Source of the DNA: Lacticaseibacillus suilingensis
GTDB taxonomy: Bacteria; Bacillota; Bacilli; Lactobacillales; Lactobacillaceae
Assembly: GCF_016861845.1 (NCBI RefSeq)
Contig: NZ_BOLV01000002.1
Location: forward strand, 1 to 64,000
Direction: 5' to 3'
Length of the DNA: 64,000 bases
The position numbers were made by a program, and so were the translations under genes. The notes beneath the pieces were generated by a model. It was not told the DNA's origin, did not search any database, and saw nothing but the letters and a program-made list of their open reading frames with translations. Below, in pieces: positions 16,858 through 28,948 of the stretch. Numbering within the stretch: the stretch's first letter is position 1; every line of letters starts with the position of its first letter.

Positions 16858-19659
16858 CTATTTAACAGGGACTTCTTCCATCGTGTAAGCTTCGATTTGA
16901 TCATCAACCTTGATGTCATTGTAGCCATCAATCGTCAGACCCAGTTCGAAGCCTTGGCGGACTTCCTTCACGTCATCCTTGAAGCGACGCAGTGAGCCCA
17001 GTTCGCCTTCGTAAATCACGATGCCATCGCGAATCAGACGAACCTTGGAGTCGCGGCGGATGAAGCCAGTGTCGACAAAGCCACCCACAACGGTCCCAAT
17101 CTTGGAAACAGGAATGGTTTCGCGCACGGTGATCGAGCCGGTGACCTTTTCTTCGTAGGTCGGTTCGAGCATGCCCTTCATCGCGGCTTCAACTTCTTCA
17201 ATCGCCTTGTAAATGACGCGGTGCAAACGAATGTCGACGTCTTCGGCGTCGGCTTGCAGCTTCGCTTGCGGCGTTGGGCGCACGTTAAAGCCAATGATGA
17301 CCGCATTGGAGGCAGAAGCCAGGGTCACATCGCTTTCGTTGATAGCCCCAACGGCTTGGTGAATGATGTTGACGCGCACGCCTTCAACTTCAATCTTCTG
17401 CAGACTGCCAGCCAAAGCTTCAACCGAACCCTGTACATCCGCCTTGATGATGACGTCAACTTCCTTGAGTTGACCTTCCTTCATGGTTTCAAACAGGTTA
17501 TCCAGCGTGACGTGATGCGTCTGCTGACGTTCACGATCTTGCGCTTGTTGCGCCCGCTTTTCGCCGGCAGCCCGAGCGGTCTTTTCATCGTCAAAGACAA
17601 CGAACTTATCGGCGGATTGCGGCACGTCATTCAAGCCGGTGATTTCCACTGGCATGGATGGCAAGGCTTCCTTGACACGGCGGCCATGATCGTTGGTCAT
17701 GGTCCGGATGCGGCCGAAGGTGTTCCCCACGACGACAGGATCGCCGACGCGCAGGGTACCTTCTTGAACCAGCACAGTGGAAACAGGGCCACGGCCTTTG
17801 TCCAGCCGGGCTTCGATGACGGTCCCAATGGCCTTTTGGTCTTTGTTGGCCTTGAGTTCCAAGACGTCCGCTTCCAGCAGAATCATTTCGAGCAGTTCGT
17901 CGATGTTCTTACCGAACTTCGCGGAAATGTTAACGAAAATCGTGTCGCCACCATATTCTTCTGGAATCAGCTCGTACTTCATCAACTGTTCGGTGACGTG
18001 CTGTGGGTTGGCGCCTGGCTTATCGATTTTGTTGACCGCGACAATGATCGGCGCATTGGCCGCTTTGGCGTGGTTAATTGCTTCGATGGTCTGAGGCATG
18101 ACGCCATCATCCGCCGCTACCACGAGGACGATGATATCGGTGATATCCGCCCCGCGCGCCCGCATGTTGGTGAAGGCCGCGTGACCTGGCGTATCAAGGA
18201 AGGTGATCAGACGATCATTAAGACGCACTTGGTAAGCCCCAATGTGCTGGGTGATCCCACCGGCTTCACCGGCAGTGACATGCGTGTGGCGCAGCTTGTC
18301 CAGCAAGGTGGTTTTACCATGGTCAACGTGCCCCATGATGGTCACCACTGGTGGCCGCGGCGTCTGCGTGCCTTTATTATCGACTTCTTCTTGGAACATC
18401 TTGTCCAAGTCGGTGATGTCTTCTTGAACCTTCTCTTCAGCGTCGATGCCATAGTCAGTAGCGACGAGTTCAATGGTATCTTTATCCAAGCTCTGGTTCT
18501 GGTTTACCATGATGCCGAGCATGAACAGCTTTTTGATGATTTCTGCGGGTTCACGGTGCAAAATCTTGCCCAGATCCTGCGCATTCATCCCTACAGTGTA
18601 AATGAGTTTTTCTGGCAATGGCCGCTCCTTGCGCTGTGGCATTTCTTTCTTCGGCTGACTTTGAATCTGACGCTTGTTCTTACGCTTATTGCGCCGGTTG
18701 TTGTTCCCAAAACCGCCCCGGTTGTTATCAAACCGGCCGCGCCCTTGGTTGTTGTTCCGAGCAGGCCGACTATTGGCACTTGGCCGCTCAGTGCGGCGCG
18801 TTTCAGCCGGCTTGGCCGGGGTTGGTGCTGGCGTTGGGGTCACTGGCCGACTTTGTTCAGCCACCAGCTTTTCAGCGACTTTTTCGGCTTCACGGGCTTG
18901 CGCCTGTTGGGCCTTTTCGCGATCCTTCTTAGCCGTCAACTGCTTGATGAACTTCTCATCATTCCCAGCGACTGGCCGTGGATTGCCGTTCGCCTGTGTG
19001 GCGCGCCCGGCGCGTGGCATTGGGCTGCTGGTCCGGTTCAGGAAGCGGTTGTCACCGCGGCGATCGTCGCGGCGACCATTGCGATTGTCGTTGCGCTGGT
19101 CGTTGCTACGCGGATTGCGCTGGTCTTGCGGCCGGTTTTGCTGCCGACCAGCAGGGCGATTGCCCTGCGTACCTTGACCTTGGCCCTGGCTGCGCCGGTC
19201 ATCTTGACCGAAACGGCCTTTGCCACGGTTATTGGCCTGGGTGTTATGCGGCCGACGAATCGCGGACTTGCTGATCAGCGTCTTGCCATCAGCGGTTTTT
19301 TGCGGCATGTGGTGCGTGCCGGGTGCTGCTTTTTTGGCCTCGGCTGGTTTTGCCTCAGTGGCGGGCTTGGCAACAGCTGGCTTAGCTGATTCTGGCTTAG
19401 CTGCAGTCGTTTTTGCTTCAGGCTTGGCTTCGGCTGGCTTGGCAGCAGGCTTTGTTAGTGCGGCCGGTTTAGCGGCAGGCTTGGCGGCCGCAGTGGCACT
19501 AGACTTGCCTAACGCGCTGCGCAGCGTCTTTTCCTGACCTTCGTCAAGCGTCGACATGTGATTTTTTAATTCGATACCTTGCTGCTTAGCGGTGTCAATC
19601 ACCATTTTGCTTGGTACCCCGATTGCTTTGGCAAATTCATATACTCGTTGTTTGCCCAT
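16858..19659 (-). CDS. infB: translation initiation factor IF-2
   Basis: A 933-residue IF-2. A conserved N-terminal IF2_N module ([20 protein letters not shown]) is followed by a very low-complexity linker: Ala/Lys/Pro repeats at about 55-115, then an Arg/Asn/Gly/Gln-rich tract to about 340. The GTPase core starts around residue 435 with [17 protein letters not shown], then DTPGHAAF and NKID, and domains III-IV follow. IF-2 places initiator tRNA on the 30S subunit. The antisense strand carries a 722-codon open frame caused by the repetitive composition; it is not a gene. Confidence 0.98.
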   Translation of the reverse strand: MGKQRVYEFAKAIGVPSKMVIDTAKQQGIELKNHMSTLDEGQEKTLRSALGKSSATAAAKPAAKPAALTKPAAKPAEAKPEAKTTAAKPESAKPAVAKPATEAKPAEAKKAAPGTHHMPQKTADGKTLISKSAIRRPHNTQANNRGKGRFGQDDRRSQGQGQGTQGNRPAGRQQNRPQDQRNPRSNDQRNDNRNGRRDDRRGDNRFLNRTSSPMPRAGRATQANGNPRPVAGNDEKFIKQLTAKKDREKAQQAQAREAEKVAEKLVAEQSRPVTPTPAPTPAKPAETRRTERPSANSRPARNNNQGRGRFDNNRGGFGNNNRRNKRKNKRQIQSQPKKEMPQRKERPLPEKLIYTVGMNAQDLGKILHREPAEIIKKLFMLGIMVNQNQSLDKDTIELVATDYGIDAEEKVQEDITDLDKMFQEEVDNKGTQTPRPPVVTIMGHVDHGKTTLLDKLRHTHVTAGEAGGITQHIGAYQVRLNDRLITFLDTPGHAAFTNMRARGADITDIIVLVVAADDGVMPQTIEAINHAKAANAPIIVAVNKIDKPGANPQHVTEQLMKYELIPEEYGGDTIFVNISAKFGKNIDELLEMILLEADVLELKANKDQKAIGTVIEARLDKGRGPVSTVLVQEGTLRVGDPVVVGNTFGRIRTMTNDHGRRVKEALPSMPVEITGLNDVPQSADKFVVFDDEKTARAAGEKRAQQAQDRERQQTHHVTLDNLFETMKEGQLKEVDVIIKADVQGSVEALAGSLQKIEVEGVRVNIIHQAVGAINESDVTLASASNAVIIGFNVRPTPQAKLQADAEDVDIRLHRVIYKAIEEVEAAMKGMLEPTYEEKVTGSITVRETIPVSKIGTVVGGFVDTGFIRRDSKVRLIRDGIVIYEGELGSLRRFKDDVKEVRQGFELGLTIDGYNDIKVDDQIEAYTMEEVPVK

Positions 19660-19682
19660 TTCTTCACGCTCCCTGTTAATTT

Positions 19683-19982
19683 TTAGGTGAGCAGCTTCAG
19701 TAACTTCTTGGCAAAGCCGTTATCTTGAACGGCAATCAGCGACCGCTGACTGCCAATGGCATCAGTCAATTCCTCAGCACTGAGGGCAAAGGAAATGGGC
19801 ACTGCATAGAAGTCACTTTTATCGGAAAACTTTTTCCGGGTATTCGCTGAGGCATCGCTAGCAACCAGCACCAGTTTGGCGCTTTGGTCGCGGATGGCAC
19901 CGAGGACGAACCCTTCGCCTGTCACCAGGCGGCCGGCGCGCTTTGCGAGCCCCAGCAAGTTTAACGCTTGCTGCTTATTCAT
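19683..19982 (-). CDS. ylxQ: L7Ae-family ribosomal/K-turn protein YlxQ
   Basis: A 99-residue L7Ae/L30e-fold protein that binds kink-turn RNA. The family pattern [20 protein letters not shown] and [15 protein letters not shown] are visible. It overlaps the rnpM stop (ATGA) and precedes infB, as in Bacillus. Confidence 0.92.
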   Translation of the reverse strand: MNKQQALNLLGLAKRAGRLVTGEGFVLGAIRDQSAKLVLVASDASANTRKKFSDKSDFYAVPISFALSAEELTDAIGSQRSLIAVQDNGFAKKLLKLLT

Positions 19983-20278
19983 GCTTGATCGCCGAAAAGC
20001 TCTTGGCGAGCCTTTTGATGGTCAACATAGGCGAACAACTCATCGTAAAAGCTGGGGTCAATCTTGATGCTGAAGGCTTTTTCGATCAGTTGCTTCTTTT
20101 TTGCTTTTTGAACAGCGGCTGGATCGAGCGCGACATAGGCGCCGCGACCGGCTGCTTTACCAGTGGGATCGATGGCAACAGTGTTATCTTGTTGCTTCAC
20201 GATGCGCACCAAGGATTTCTTCGGAAACATTTCGCCCGACAAGAGATCCTTGCGCATCGGGATTTTCCGTTTCTTCAT
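19979..20278 (-). CDS. rnpM: YlxR family protein (RNase P modulator RnpM)
   Basis: A 99-residue DUF448 protein. It starts MKKRKIPMRKDLLSGEMFPK and has the conserved GRGAYV block (KAAGRGAYVALD). In Bacillus subtilis the homologue binds RNase P RNA and modulates its activity. It lies 11 nt after nusA and overlaps ylxQ by 4 nt. Confidence 0.92.
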   Translation of the reverse strand: MKKRKIPMRKDLLSGEMFPKKSLVRIVKQQDNTVAIDPTGKAAGRGAYVALDPAAVQKAKKKQLIEKAFSIKIDPSFYDELFAYVDHQKARQELFGDQA

Positions 20279-20289
20279 GCGACGGCCTC

Positions 20290-21432
20290 CTATTCAGCAG
20301 CCGAATCAGACGCTGCTTGATCATCATCAGGCAAGTCAACGGTTGCTTCTTCAAGGGCTTCATCGTTTTCTTCGAGTTCTTCATCATCGACAAACTCAAC
20401 GTCGGATTCGGCCTTGATGTCGATCTTGTAGCCAGTGAGCTTAGCCGCCAGCCGGGCGTTTTGACCCTTTTTACCAATGGCCAAAGACAACTGGTGGTCT
20501 GGCACAATGACCGTGCAAGAGCGGTCGTTGTCTTCGTCGTTGAACTGCACCGCAATCACTTGGGCGGGGTTCAAGGCGTTGGCAATGTAGTCAACTGGGT
20601 CTTCTTCGAATTGAACGACATCCATGTTTTCGCCAGACAGTTCGTTCACCACTGCCTGCACGCGCGCCCCACGCGGGCCAACCGTGGTGCCGACTGGGTC
20701 AACGGATGGATTCGTCGAACGCACCGCAATTTTGGTGCGGTCGCCAGCTTCACGCGCGATACCAGCGATTTCGACCGTACCATCAAAGATTTCTGGCACT
20801 TCTTGTTCAAACAACCGCTTGACCAAACCAGGGTTGGTGCGACTGACAAAGACTTGGGGGCCCTTGCTGGTGTTTTCCACCTTCGTCACGAACACTTTGA
20901 TGCGGTCATGAGGTTCATATTGCTCATTCGGCATTTGGTCTTGGCGGCCAAGGACCGCTTCGATTTTGCCGAGGTTCACATAAATAAACTTGTTATCGCG
21001 GCGCTCCACTTCCCCAGTCATGATTTCATTTTCATACTGAGAGTATTCGTCGTAGATAATGCCGCGTTCTGCTTCGCGCACCCGCTGCATGATGACCTGC
21101 TTAGCAGTTTGGGCGGCAATCCGGCCAAAATCCTTCGGGGTCACTTCAAACTTAATGTTATCGCCGACTTCGTAAGCCTTGTTGATACTCAATGCTTCCT
21201 TGAGACTCACTTCCAGCCGAGAGTCGAAGACTTCTTCAGTCACTTCCTTGACCGCATAAACGTGAATGTCGCCTTTTTTGGCGTCAAACTCAACATCCAC
21301 ATTCTGGGCCTGGTTGTAATTGCGCTTGTAAGCTGAGGCCAAGGCGTCTTCCAACGCGTCGATCACAACTTCTTTTTTGACTCCTTTTTCAGTTTCAAGG
21401 GCGTCAAGCGCTTCAATCATTTCCTTTGACAT
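20290..21432 (-). CDS. nusA: transcription termination/antitermination factor NusA
   Basis: A 380-residue NusA. It has an N-terminal RNA-polymerase-binding domain (about 1-125), S1 (about 130-200) and two KH domains (for example VDPVGTTVGPRGARVQAVV and LSLAIGKKGQNARLAAKLTG). The C-terminus is acidic. The ATG at 21432 is preceded by GGAAGG; a TTG nine codons upstream was rejected. An early hairpin-T-run in the operon leader may be its autoregulatory target. Confidence 0.97.
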   Translation of the reverse strand: MSKEMIEALDALETEKGVKKEVVIDALEDALASAYKRNYNQAQNVDVEFDAKKGDIHVYAVKEVTEEVFDSRLEVSLKEALSINKAYEVGDNIKFEVTPKDFGRIAAQTAKQVIMQRVREAERGIIYDEYSQYENEIMTGEVERRDNKFIYVNLGKIEAVLGRQDQMPNEQYEPHDRIKVFVTKVENTSKGPQVFVSRTNPGLVKRLFEQEVPEIFDGTVEIAGIAREAGDRTKIAVRSTNPSVDPVGTTVGPRGARVQAVVNELSGENMDVVQFEEDPVDYIANALNPAQVIAVQFNDEDNDRSCTVIVPDHQLSLAIGKKGQNARLAAKLTGYKIDIKAESDVEFVDDEELEENDEALEEATVDLPDDDQAASDSAAE

Positions 21433-21468
21433 GTTGATCCTTCCTTTACCAGGCGGCAAACCGCCGGA

Positions 21469-21942
21469 TTAAAATTCAATCGCTAACCGGGCGTTGGCAA
21501 TGGTGGCGCGGTCAAACACTTGGTCGAACCGGCGGGCCTTGTCCTTCAACGTTAACGTCAGCTCGGTGGCCGTTAAAGCCTTCAAAGTGCCTTCGAACAC
21601 TTTTTTCCCATCGAGCTTTTGAAACAGTGAGATATGAATATACTCACCGATGGCATTTTCAAAATCCTGCTCAGATTTGAGCGGGCGTTCTGCGCCTGGT
21701 GAGGAAACCTCTAAGAAATAGGCTTGTGGAATCGGGTCAGGGTCCATCGCATCAAGTTGCTCAGACAAGCTTTCTGACACCGCCACGCATTCATTCAATG
21801 TGATGCCGCCTGGCTTATCAATATAGACCCGCAAGTACCAGCTGCCGCCTTCCTTGACGAACTCGATATCGCTCAGCTCAAAGTGGTTTGCCTCTAAAAT
21901 TGGATCAACGAGCGTTTTCACTGTATCGACAACCGTGCTCAA
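21469..21942 (-). CDS. rimP: ribosome maturation factor RimP
   Basis: A 157-residue 30S assembly factor. Family signatures are [19 protein letters not shown] and [14 protein letters not shown]. The start is a TTG preceded by GGGGGGAAA. It is the first gene of rimP-nusA-rnpM-ylxQ-infB-rbfA and has a leader of about 130 nt. Confidence 0.95.
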   Translation of the reverse strand: MSTVVDTVKTLVDPILEANHFELSDIEFVKEGGSWYLRVYIDKPGGITLNECVAVSESLSEQLDAMDPDPIPQAYFLEVSSPGAERPLKSEQDFENAIGEYIHISLFQKLDGKKVFEGTLKALTATELTLTLKDKARRFDQVFDRATIANARLAIEF

Positions 21943-22023
21943 GTCTTTCCCCCCTTTTGGTTGTTTGTGCGTGCTACTACCTAGCCTAAGGCGCTAGGCT
22001 TAGGCAGCCTGACGCCTACTTTC

Positions 22024-22054
22024 CAAGAAAAAGAGTGAGCATCTCTGCTCACTC
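22024..22054 (-). terminator. candidate attenuator in the rimP-nusA leader
   Basis: A perfect 9-bp stem GAGTGAGCA/TGCTCACTC with a 4-nt loop is followed on the minus strand by TTTTTCTTGG. It lies about 25-50 nt after the predicted transcription start and before rimP. Bacillus subtilis NusA is known to limit its own operon through a leader terminator; the same layout is seen here. Confidence 0.65.
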
Positions 22055-22082
22055 CTTTTCAAAGGATTTAACTACTAGATGT

Positions 22083-22111
22083 AACTTACCATAGAATAGG
22101 CCTTTTTGCAA
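22083..22111 (-). promoter_or_regulatory. candidate rimP operon promoter
   Basis: TTGCAA (22106-22111) and TAAGTT (22083-22088) are spaced by 17 bp on the minus strand. The -10 is weak, but the same box pair with the same spacing occurs before rpmB. Confidence 0.4.
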
Positions 22112-22145
22112 ACGCGATTACTATTGAAGCTTAGTGAGACGGGCC

Positions 22146-22368
22146 GCGGGTGCGAGCGGGGTGGCTCTGGGCGAGGGGCGGCTGCGGGGGCCGGCTGGAG
22201 CCATAGGGCGGTCTCCAGCCTCAACGATGAGCCAGCATCGCGCTATCGCGCTCAACGCTGTCTCATCGTTGCCCCCAGTTGGCTCAGGAGCAGCCTGCTG
22301 CGCAGTCTCCTCGTGAGCCAACTGTTTCGCGGCTGCCCCTCGCCCGCCGCCACCCCACTCGCACCCGC
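22146..22368 (-). repeat. structured repeat family A, copy A2
   Basis: A 223-nt element in minus orientation. Outer arms 22146-22184 and 22330-22368 pair over nearly 40 bp but differ in sequence from those of A1. Inside are hairpin iii (22193-22220), hairpin ii (22222-22271) and hairpin i (22277-22323, stem AGTTGGCTCA/TGAGCCAACT). Loops and the GAGGAGACTGCGC and GTTGAGCGCG cores match A1. Confidence 0.85.
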
Positions 22369-22539
22369 TGGATAACACATCAATCACCCGAGGCAGCGTT
22401 AAATTCGCGCTTTCTTACTCTTCATGAAACACCCACACTGGCCGTTCAACCTAGAAATTTGGATTTTGGCTAACAATTGTCGGGCAAAAGGAATCCCGCC
22501 TTTCTCGCCGCTACTTCTCTGCTGCCGGTCACGCGGGCG

Positions 22540-22730
22540 TAGCTTGGGGCACGAGGCCAGCCGTGAAACGAAAATTAGCCTTTAACCTGCGCGCTTGGCA
22601 GGCTAAAGGCTAATTTTCGCGGCAGTTGTGAAGACGCACTGGAGCGTAGCGACTGCGGCTTCACAACTAGGTTGGAGACCGCTCTATGGCTCCAACCGGC
22701 CGCACCGCAGGCCTCGCGCCCCAAGCGGAG
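22540..22730 (+). repeat. structured repeat family A, copy A3
   Basis: The outer arm GCTTGGGGC..CGAGGC pairs with GCCTCG..GCCCCAAGC at the right end. Inside are hairpin i (22569-22619, a 20-bp near-perfect stem starting CGAAAATTAGCC), hairpin ii (22624-22668, AGTTGTGAAG/CTTCACAACT) and hairpin iii (22670-22697, GGTTGGAG/CTCCAACC). The linker AGCCGTGAAAC before hairpin i is shared with A1. All stems differ from A1 and A2 but remain paired. Confidence 0.82.
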
Positions 22731-22753
22731 CCCCCCACCTAGCCACAGAAGGG

Positions 22754-25700
22754 CTAGAACAGGTTATCGAACAAGGACAGCTGGTTTTCATCCGGCAAAT
22801 CATCTAGCACATGGTTTTCAGTCATGTAATCGATCAACGTCTTGGAAACCTTGCCGCGGTTGGCGAGGTCTTCCTTCGACAGAAATGGCTTTTCTTCCCG
22901 GGCTGACACGATTTGCTTCGCAACGTTATCGCCCAAGCCTGGCACGGCGCGGAATGGCGCCAGCAGCGTGTGATCATCCACAATCAAGAAATCATGCGCA
23001 TCAGAGTGGTTGATGTCGACCATTTTGATTTTGAACCCGCGTTCCAGACACTCGTTCGCCAGTTCCAAAATCGTCAGCAGACTCTTTTCCTTGGCGGAGG
23101 CGTCGTTACCTTGATCGGTAATGGCTTTGATAGCGGCCTTGGTGGCTTCTTTGCCGTGGCTCATCGCCACCAGGTCGAAATCTTCGGCGCGGACAGAGAA
23201 ATAGGAAGCGTAGTACACCAGCGGGAAGTACACTTTGAACCACGCAATGCGCAGCCCCATGAGGTCATACGCGGCCGCGTGGGCCTTCGGGAACATGTAC
23301 TTGATTTTTAGGCAGGAATCAATGTACCAGTCTGGCACATTGGGGTTGTCCCGCATCGCCTGCTGCCAGTCGTCAGGAATACCACGGCCTTTACGCACAT
23401 GTTCCATAATGTTGAAGGCCATGGAGTCATCCATGCCCCAGTGAATCAGGTCCATCATGATGTTGTCACGACAACCGATCACTTCTTTGATGGTGACTTT
23501 GCCTTGCTGAATCAGCTCTTCGGCATTACCCAACCACACATCCGTGCCGTGAGACAGGCCTGAAATCTGCAGCAGTTCAGAGAATTTCTTCGGATGCGTT
23601 TCTTCCAGCATCCCCCGCACGAAGCGGGTCCCGAATTCTGGCACGCCCAGCGTCCCAGTTTTCGAATTGATTTGCTCTTCGGTTACGCCTAGGACTTCCG
23701 GACTGGAAAACAGGGACATGACGCCAGGGTCGTCCATGGGAATCGACTTTGGATCGACCCCAGAGAGATCTTGGAGCATGCGAATCATAGTTGGGTCATC
23801 ATGCCCCAGCACATCCATTTTCAAAATGTTGTCATGAATCGAGTGGAAATCAAAGTGGGTGGTTTTCCAAGCCGCGGTTTGATCATCAGCTGGGTACTGA
23901 ATCGGTGAAAAGTCGTAGATATCCATATCCGCCGGCACAATCAAAATCCCCGCTGGATGCTGACCGGTGGTGCGCTTGACCCCAGTGGCGCCTTTGGCCA
24001 AGCGATCGATTTCCGCCCCGCGCAGCATCTGCCCGGTGTCGCGTTCGTAGGCTTTGACGTAACCATATGCGGTTTTATCCGCCACGGTGCCAATGGTCCC
24101 GGCCCGGAAAGCGTGATCTTCCCCGAACCGCACCTTAATGTAGTTATGAGCCACTGGTTGATAGTCCCCGGAGAAGTTCAAATCGATATCAGGCACCTTA
24201 TCACCATGGAAGCCGAGGAAGGTTTCGAAAGGAATATCCTGCCCGTCCTTGGCTAACTCAGCCCCACACTTTGGGCACTGCTTGTCAGGCAAATCAAACC
24301 CGGAACCATACTCCCCTTTAGTAAAGAATTCCGAGTACTGGCACTCAGGACAGCGGTAATGCGGCGGCAGCGGATTGATTTCGGTAATCCCAGACATGGT
24401 CGCGGCTAAACTGGAACCGACGGAACCACGAGAACCAACCAAGTACCCGTCTTTGTTCGACTTTAAAACCAGCTGCTGGGCAATGTTATAAATCACCGAG
24501 AACCCATTGCCGATGATGCTCTTGAGCTCTTTATCGAGCCGCGCCTGCACAATTTCTGGCAGCGGATCGCCGTAAAGCCGGTGCGCCGTGGTCATCACAT
24601 CGTTTTGCAGGTGTTCTTCCACACCGGGAATGTCCGGCGTGTAGAGCTTGGTTTTAACCGGGGTGATGTCATCATCAATCATGTCCGCCACCTGATGCGT
24701 GTTCTCCACGACCAAGTGATGCGCCAACTGGTCATCTTTCAGCCAGGCAAAAGCATCCAGCATCTCCTGGGTCGAGCGGAAATGCACATCTGGCAGCTCG
24801 TGGCGATTCAGCGGATTCGCTCCGCCTTGACTGTGAATCAAAATCTTGCGATAAATCGCATCGGTGGGATCAAGATAATGCGCATCCCCTGTGGCCACCA
24901 CGGGTTTGCCTTGTTCCTGGCCGATTTTAATGATTTGCTTGATGATTTCTTGCAAATGGGCCTGGCCTTGAATTAAGCCGCCTTCGATCAACGGCTGGTA
25001 GTTGGCCAGCGGCTGGACTTCCAGGTAGTCATAGAACTTGGCCTTGGCGGCGGCTTCGGCATACCCTTTTTGCATGGCCGCCACAAATACTTCGCCGGAA
25101 GCACAGCCGGAGCCGACCATCAGGCCTTCGCGCAACTTCTGGAGCTGGCTGCGCGGCACCCGCGGCAGGCGGTAGTAGTATTTAACATTCGACAGTGAGA
25201 CGAGCTTGAACAGGTTCTTCAGCCCGGCTTGGGTCTTAGCCATAATCACCGCATGCACTGGCCGACTTTGCTTGTAGGCATCGTCTTCACCAATGCGGGA
25301 GTTCAGTTCATTGAGCTTAGTGATGTCGTACATGCTCTTGGCTTCTTTTTCCAAGGCATACATCAAATAACCGGTGGCCTCGGCATCAGCGTTGGCCCGG
25401 TGGTGATGATTCAGGCTGATTTTGTAGGCCTTACTCAACGTATCCAGTTTATGATTTTTCCGTTCCGGATGCAGCATCCGTGAAAGCTCCAGCGTATCAA
25501 TGACTGGATTTTGAATGGTTTCTTCGTTCATCCGTTGGTAAGCCGTGTTCAAAAAGCCCACGTCGAAAGTGACGTTATGGCCACACATGATGGTGCCTTC
25601 ACAGAACTGGCGGAATAAATGGAGCACGTCGGCTTCAGACTTGGAGCCGCGCACCATTTCGTCGGTGATATGGGTCAAATTGATTGTGGTTTCCGACAAC

Positions 25701-27085
25701 GCGAACCCTGGGTCGATCATTTCCTCGAAATTATCGATCACCTTACCGTCTTTCATCTTCACGGCGGCCAGTTCGATGATTTTGTCGTAAACAGCAGACA
25801 GCCCGGTGGTTTCGATATCAAACACGACATAAGTGTCTGATTCCAAATCGCGCGGCGCTTCGGCTTGATAAGCCACCGGCGTGCCGTCATCCACCAAGTT
25901 GACCTCAACGCCGTAGAGCATTTTCAGTCCGGCCTTGGTCGCCGCAGTATGCGCTTCTGGATAAGCTTGCAGCCCGGCATGATCGGTCACCGCAATGGCA
26001 GAGTGGCCCCAGGCTTTGGCGCGCGCCACATAAGCAGAAATGCTAGGCATGGCATCCATCTGGCTCATGTTGGTGTGCAAATGCAGCTCGATGCGCTTCT
26101 CACCTTCCGCTGTATCTTGGGGCGCAGCGTGGTGCACTTCTTCGATGGCTTGCGCGTTCACGGTCAGCTCACGCGAGTAATTATCTTCCTGAACACTGCC
26201 GCGAATGCGCAGCCAAAGCCCTGGCTTAATGCGTTCGAACGCCGCCTCATCATCGGCGTCATTGCTAAATTTTTTCACCACAAAACTAGAGGTGTAGTCG
26301 GTCACTTTGAAAATCAAGAGTGACCGCTTAGAGCGCAGCTGCCGCACCTCGGCATCAAACACATAACCCTCGATGACCACTGACCGCTCTTCTTGGGTGA
26401 TGGCCACCATTTGCGTCGGTTCATCGCTGGCCTTGATGTTGCGGCCAAGCTGAATCGGGCCGTTGCCAGCGGCTGGTGCTTGTTCGCGCTGCGCCACCAC
26501 CGCCTGCGCCCGCTTAGCCAAGGCCGCGGCTTGCTCGGCTTTTTGCGCCTGAAAAGCCGCCAATTTGGCCTGCGTTTCCCCAGCATCCACCCGGGCCACC
26601 AAATTGACCCCAGGGAGACCGACTTGCGCATAGGTTTCGGTGAGTTTACCCAGCCCTTGGTTGATCAAAAAGCCTCGCACCGGTTCGTTTTCCGCTGTGA
26701 GTGTGATTTTGCCGTCGTCAAACTGCGGCGTTTGGCGCATACAGGTTTCCTGCACAATCGCAGACTCGATTTGGGCATGGGCCACAACATAAGACCAATA
26801 AGCGGACAACTTGTCAGCGCCTAGGTCCACCTGGCGCGGTTTGATGTGCAGGGTGGTTTGGGCGATGGCTTTGAACGCCGCGGTCAGATGTGCCTCAAGC
26901 TGAACATAAATGGCATAAGGCAACACTTGGTCGGTATTCAGGGTAAAGTCATACCGCTTGGTTTGGCTATGCACCGTGACCGTTTCAACGCTTGCGTGGG
27001 CTAAACTGTCATCTTCGCTAATTTGCTGCGGCAATTGCAGCTGCTCGACCAGCTTCGCAAACATTTCCTCTTTCGATAGTGCCAA
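22754..27085 (-). CDS. polC: DNA polymerase III alpha subunit, Gram-positive PolC type
   Basis: About 1443 residues; the essential leading-strand replicase with built-in proofreading. An N-terminal domain is followed by an OB-fold (about 225-325), a PHP domain (starting [18 protein letters not shown] near 335) interrupted by a DEDD 3'-5' exonuclease (VVFDIETTG near 424 to about 590), a zinc motif (CPECQYS...CPKCGAEL), the polymerase core ([11 protein letters not shown]) and helix-hairpin-helix motifs. The frame extends to a GTG at 27094, directly against AAGGAG. The TTG at 27085 (MALSKEEM) has better spacing and was chosen. Confidence 0.97.
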   Translation of the reverse strand: MALSKEEMFAKLVEQLQLPQQISEDDSLAHASVETVTVHSQTKRYDFTLNTDQVLPYAIYVQLEAHLTAAFKAIAQTTLHIKPRQVDLGADKLSAYWSYVVAHAQIESAIVQETCMRQTPQFDDGKITLTAENEPVRGFLINQGLGKLTETYAQVGLPGVNLVARVDAGETQAKLAAFQAQKAEQAAALAKRAQAVVAQREQAPAAGNGPIQLGRNIKASDEPTQMVAITQEERSVVIEGYVFDAEVRQLRSKRSLLIFKVTDYTSSFVVKKFSNDADDEAAFERIKPGLWLRIRGSVQEDNYSRELTVNAQAIEEVHHAAPQDTAEGEKRIELHLHTNMSQMDAMPSISAYVARAKAWGHSAIAVTDHAGLQAYPEAHTAATKAGLKMLYGVEVNLVDDGTPVAYQAEAPRDLESDTYVVFDIETTGLSAVYDKIIELAAVKMKDGKVIDNFEEMIDPGFALSETTINLTHITDEMVRGSKSEADVLHLFRQFCEGTIMCGHNVTFDVGFLNTAYQRMNEETIQNPVIDTLELSRMLHPERKNHKLDTLSKAYKISLNHHHRANADAEATGYLMYALEKEAKSMYDITKLNELNSRIGEDDAYKQSRPVHAVIMAKTQAGLKNLFKLVSLSNVKYYYRLPRVPRSQLQKLREGLMVGSGCASGEVFVAAMQKGYAEAAAKAKFYDYLEVQPLANYQPLIEGGLIQGQAHLQEIIKQIIKIGQEQGKPVVATGDAHYLDPTDAIYRKILIHSQGGANPLNRHELPDVHFRSTQEMLDAFAWLKDDQLAHHLVVENTHQVADMIDDDITPVKTKLYTPDIPGVEEHLQNDVMTTAHRLYGDPLPEIVQARLDKELKSIIGNGFSVIYNIAQQLVLKSNKDGYLVGSRGSVGSSLAATMSGITEINPLPPHYRCPECQYSEFFTKGEYGSGFDLPDKQCPKCGAELAKDGQDIPFETFLGFHGDKVPDIDLNFSGDYQPVAHNYIKVRFGEDHAFRAGTIGTVADKTAYGYVKAYERDTGQMLRGAEIDRLAKGATGVKRTTGQHPAGILIVPADMDIYDFSPIQYPADDQTAAWKTTHFDFHSIHDNILKMDVLGHDDPTMIRMLQDLSGVDPKSIPMDDPGVMSLFSSPEVLGVTEEQINSKTGTLGVPEFGTRFVRGMLEETHPKKFSELLQISGLSHGTDVWLGNAEELIQQGKVTIKEVIGCRDNIMMDLIHWGMDDSMAFNIMEHVRKGRGIPDDWQQAMRDNPNVPDWYIDSCLKIKYMFPKAHAAAYDLMGLRIAWFKVYFPLVYYASYFSVRAEDFDLVAMSHGKEATKAAIKAITDQGNDASAKEKSLLTILELANECLERGFKIKMVDINHSDAHDFLIVDDHTLLAPFRAVPGLGDNVAKQIVSAREEKPFLSKEDLANRGKVSKTLIDYMTENHVLDDLPDENQLSLFDNLF

Positions 27086-27116
27086 ATCGGCCACACTCCT
27101 TTTTTGTCATGCAACT

Positions 27117-27145
27117 ATCGTAACCCGAAACCAGTGATTGAACAA
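27117..27145 (-). promoter_or_regulatory. candidate polC promoter
   Basis: TTGTTC (27140-27145) and TACGAT (27117-27122) are spaced by 17 bp on the minus strand between the proS terminator and polC. Confidence 0.45.
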
Positions 27146-27170
27146 GCCGCCCTCACTGGGGGCCAAACCA

Positions 27171-27204
27171 CCAAAAAACGCCTGCATCAAAGCGATGCAG
27201 GCGT
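27171..27204 (-). terminator. terminator after proS
   Basis: ACGCCTGCATC/GATGCAGGCGT (27178-27204) forms an 11-bp stem followed on the minus strand by TTTTTT, 10 nt after the proS stop. Confidence 0.92.
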
Positions 27205-27214
27205 CCTCAGCACT

Positions 27215-28948
<1,734 letters not shown>

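Larger units (their letters stand above)
21943..22753. other. gene-less stretch: rimP leader and two family A repeats
   Basis: From the left: the rimP leader with hairpin 21984-22005 and attenuator-like terminator 22024-22054, the rimP promoter (22083-22111), copy A2 (minus), about 170 nt of unassigned sequence and copy A3 (plus), which reaches to within about 25 nt of the polC stop. No conventional T-run terminator was found for polC. Confidence 0.75.

Noticed and set aside
17221-19389. 722-codon open frame on the plus strand, antisense to infB
   Set aside because: It mirrors the codon phase of infB and its repetitive linker; it has no ribosome-binding site or recognisable domain, while infB is unambiguous.
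20101-21336. 411-codon open frame antisense to nusA
   Set aside because: A shadow of nusA with no start context and no family resemblance.
22106-22473. Several 60-90 codon frames in both directions across copy A2
   Set aside because: They arise from the palindromic GC-rich repeat; similar frames appear in A1 without conserved protein sequence.
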